Source: Agromyces sp.
Lineage (GTDB): Bacteria > Actinomycetota > Actinomycetes > Actinomycetales > Microbacteriaceae
Length of the DNA stretch: 6,176 nt
Reading direction: 5' to 3'
Assembly (NCBI GenBank): GCA_031178025.1
Contig: JAPSJU010000124.1
Location: forward strand, 1 to 6,176
Part shown: positions 6,151 to 6,176 of the stretch, one piece after another
Layout of the letters: each line of letters begins with the position of its first letter
Numbering within the stretch: the stretch's first letter is position 1
Made by a program: the position numbers and the translations under genes
Notes under the pieces: generated by a model
Database searches by the model: none
Told to the model about the DNA's origin: nothing
What the model saw: only the letters and a program-made list of their open reading frames with translations

Positions 6151-6163
6151 GCGCTCCAGCCTA
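6148..6163 (-). promoter_or_regulatory. Leaderless-type -10 element of argG
   Basis: On the - strand TAGGCT (6163-6158) fits TANNNT and is followed by GGAGCGC and ATG 6150, placing the transcription start at or next to the start codon. GGAG (6157-6154) could instead act as a Shine-Dalgarno sequence, but it is only 3 bases from the ATG. The -35 position lies outside the window, so an ARG box or other operator cannot be judged. Confidence 0.45.
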
Positions 6164-6176
6164 CTTGCGGTGCGTG

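Noticed and set aside
1..6176. GGATG/CATCC appears more often than GGACG/CGTCC (about 26 against 10 by eye), surprising in GC-rich DNA
   Set aside because: Many CATCC sites come from Ile codons (ATC) in membrane proteins, where the alternative would change the amino acid. At synonymous Asp and His codons the two forms were about equal, so the window gives no real signal.
1..6176. Possible novel defence, mobile or biosynthetic system
   Set aside because: No integrase, transposase, repeat array, nuclease, toxin pair or biosynthetic enzyme cluster is present. Gene content and base composition are even across the window and look like ordinary chromosome.

Overview
The window is about 6.2 kb of GC-rich (roughly 70% G+C) chromosomal DNA. 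Codons end mostly in G or C, there are GTG and possible TTG starts, and several genes have a TANNNT hexamer 6-7 bases before the start codon. Together with the protein types this suggests a high-GC Gram-positive actinobacterium, plausibly Microbacteriaceae (Agromyces/Leifsonia-like). The family-level placement is inference from sequence style and recalled homologs, not a search.

Layout. The left edge carries the last 90 codons of an ABC-2-type permease (+ strand), which runs into a GC-rich hairpin shared with a convergent MerR-family regulator (- strand). The regulator's upstream region holds a perfect 10-bp inverted repeat (782-811), a good candidate operator. Across about 175-215 bp of otherwise featureless DNA, and divergent from the regulator, begins a SulP-family anion transporter with a C-terminal STAS domain. 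Four + strand genes then follow: the transporter, a TrmH/SpoU-type RNA 2'-O-methyltransferase, a CorA-type magnesium channel and a small NTF2-like (DUF4440/SnoaL-type) protein. The last of these converges on argG (- strand), which starts just inside the right edge and fills the final 1.4 kb. It encodes a long, E. coli-type argininosuccinate synthase.

How the genes work together. The only likely functional pairing is MerR regulator/SulP transporter, which are divergent with a dyad between them. The other genes are housekeeping functions (RNA modification, Mg2+ uptake, arginine biosynthesis) that sit side by side. The short gaps before the methyltransferase, CorA and the NTF2-like gene, and the region before argG, each contain a -10-like hexamer placed for leaderless transcription, so these look like separate transcription units, not one operon.

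I found no RNA gene, mobile element, CRISPR array, attachment site or defence system, and no convincing undescribed multi-gene system. The most worthwhile leads are the MerR operator and the repeated leaderless-start signature.
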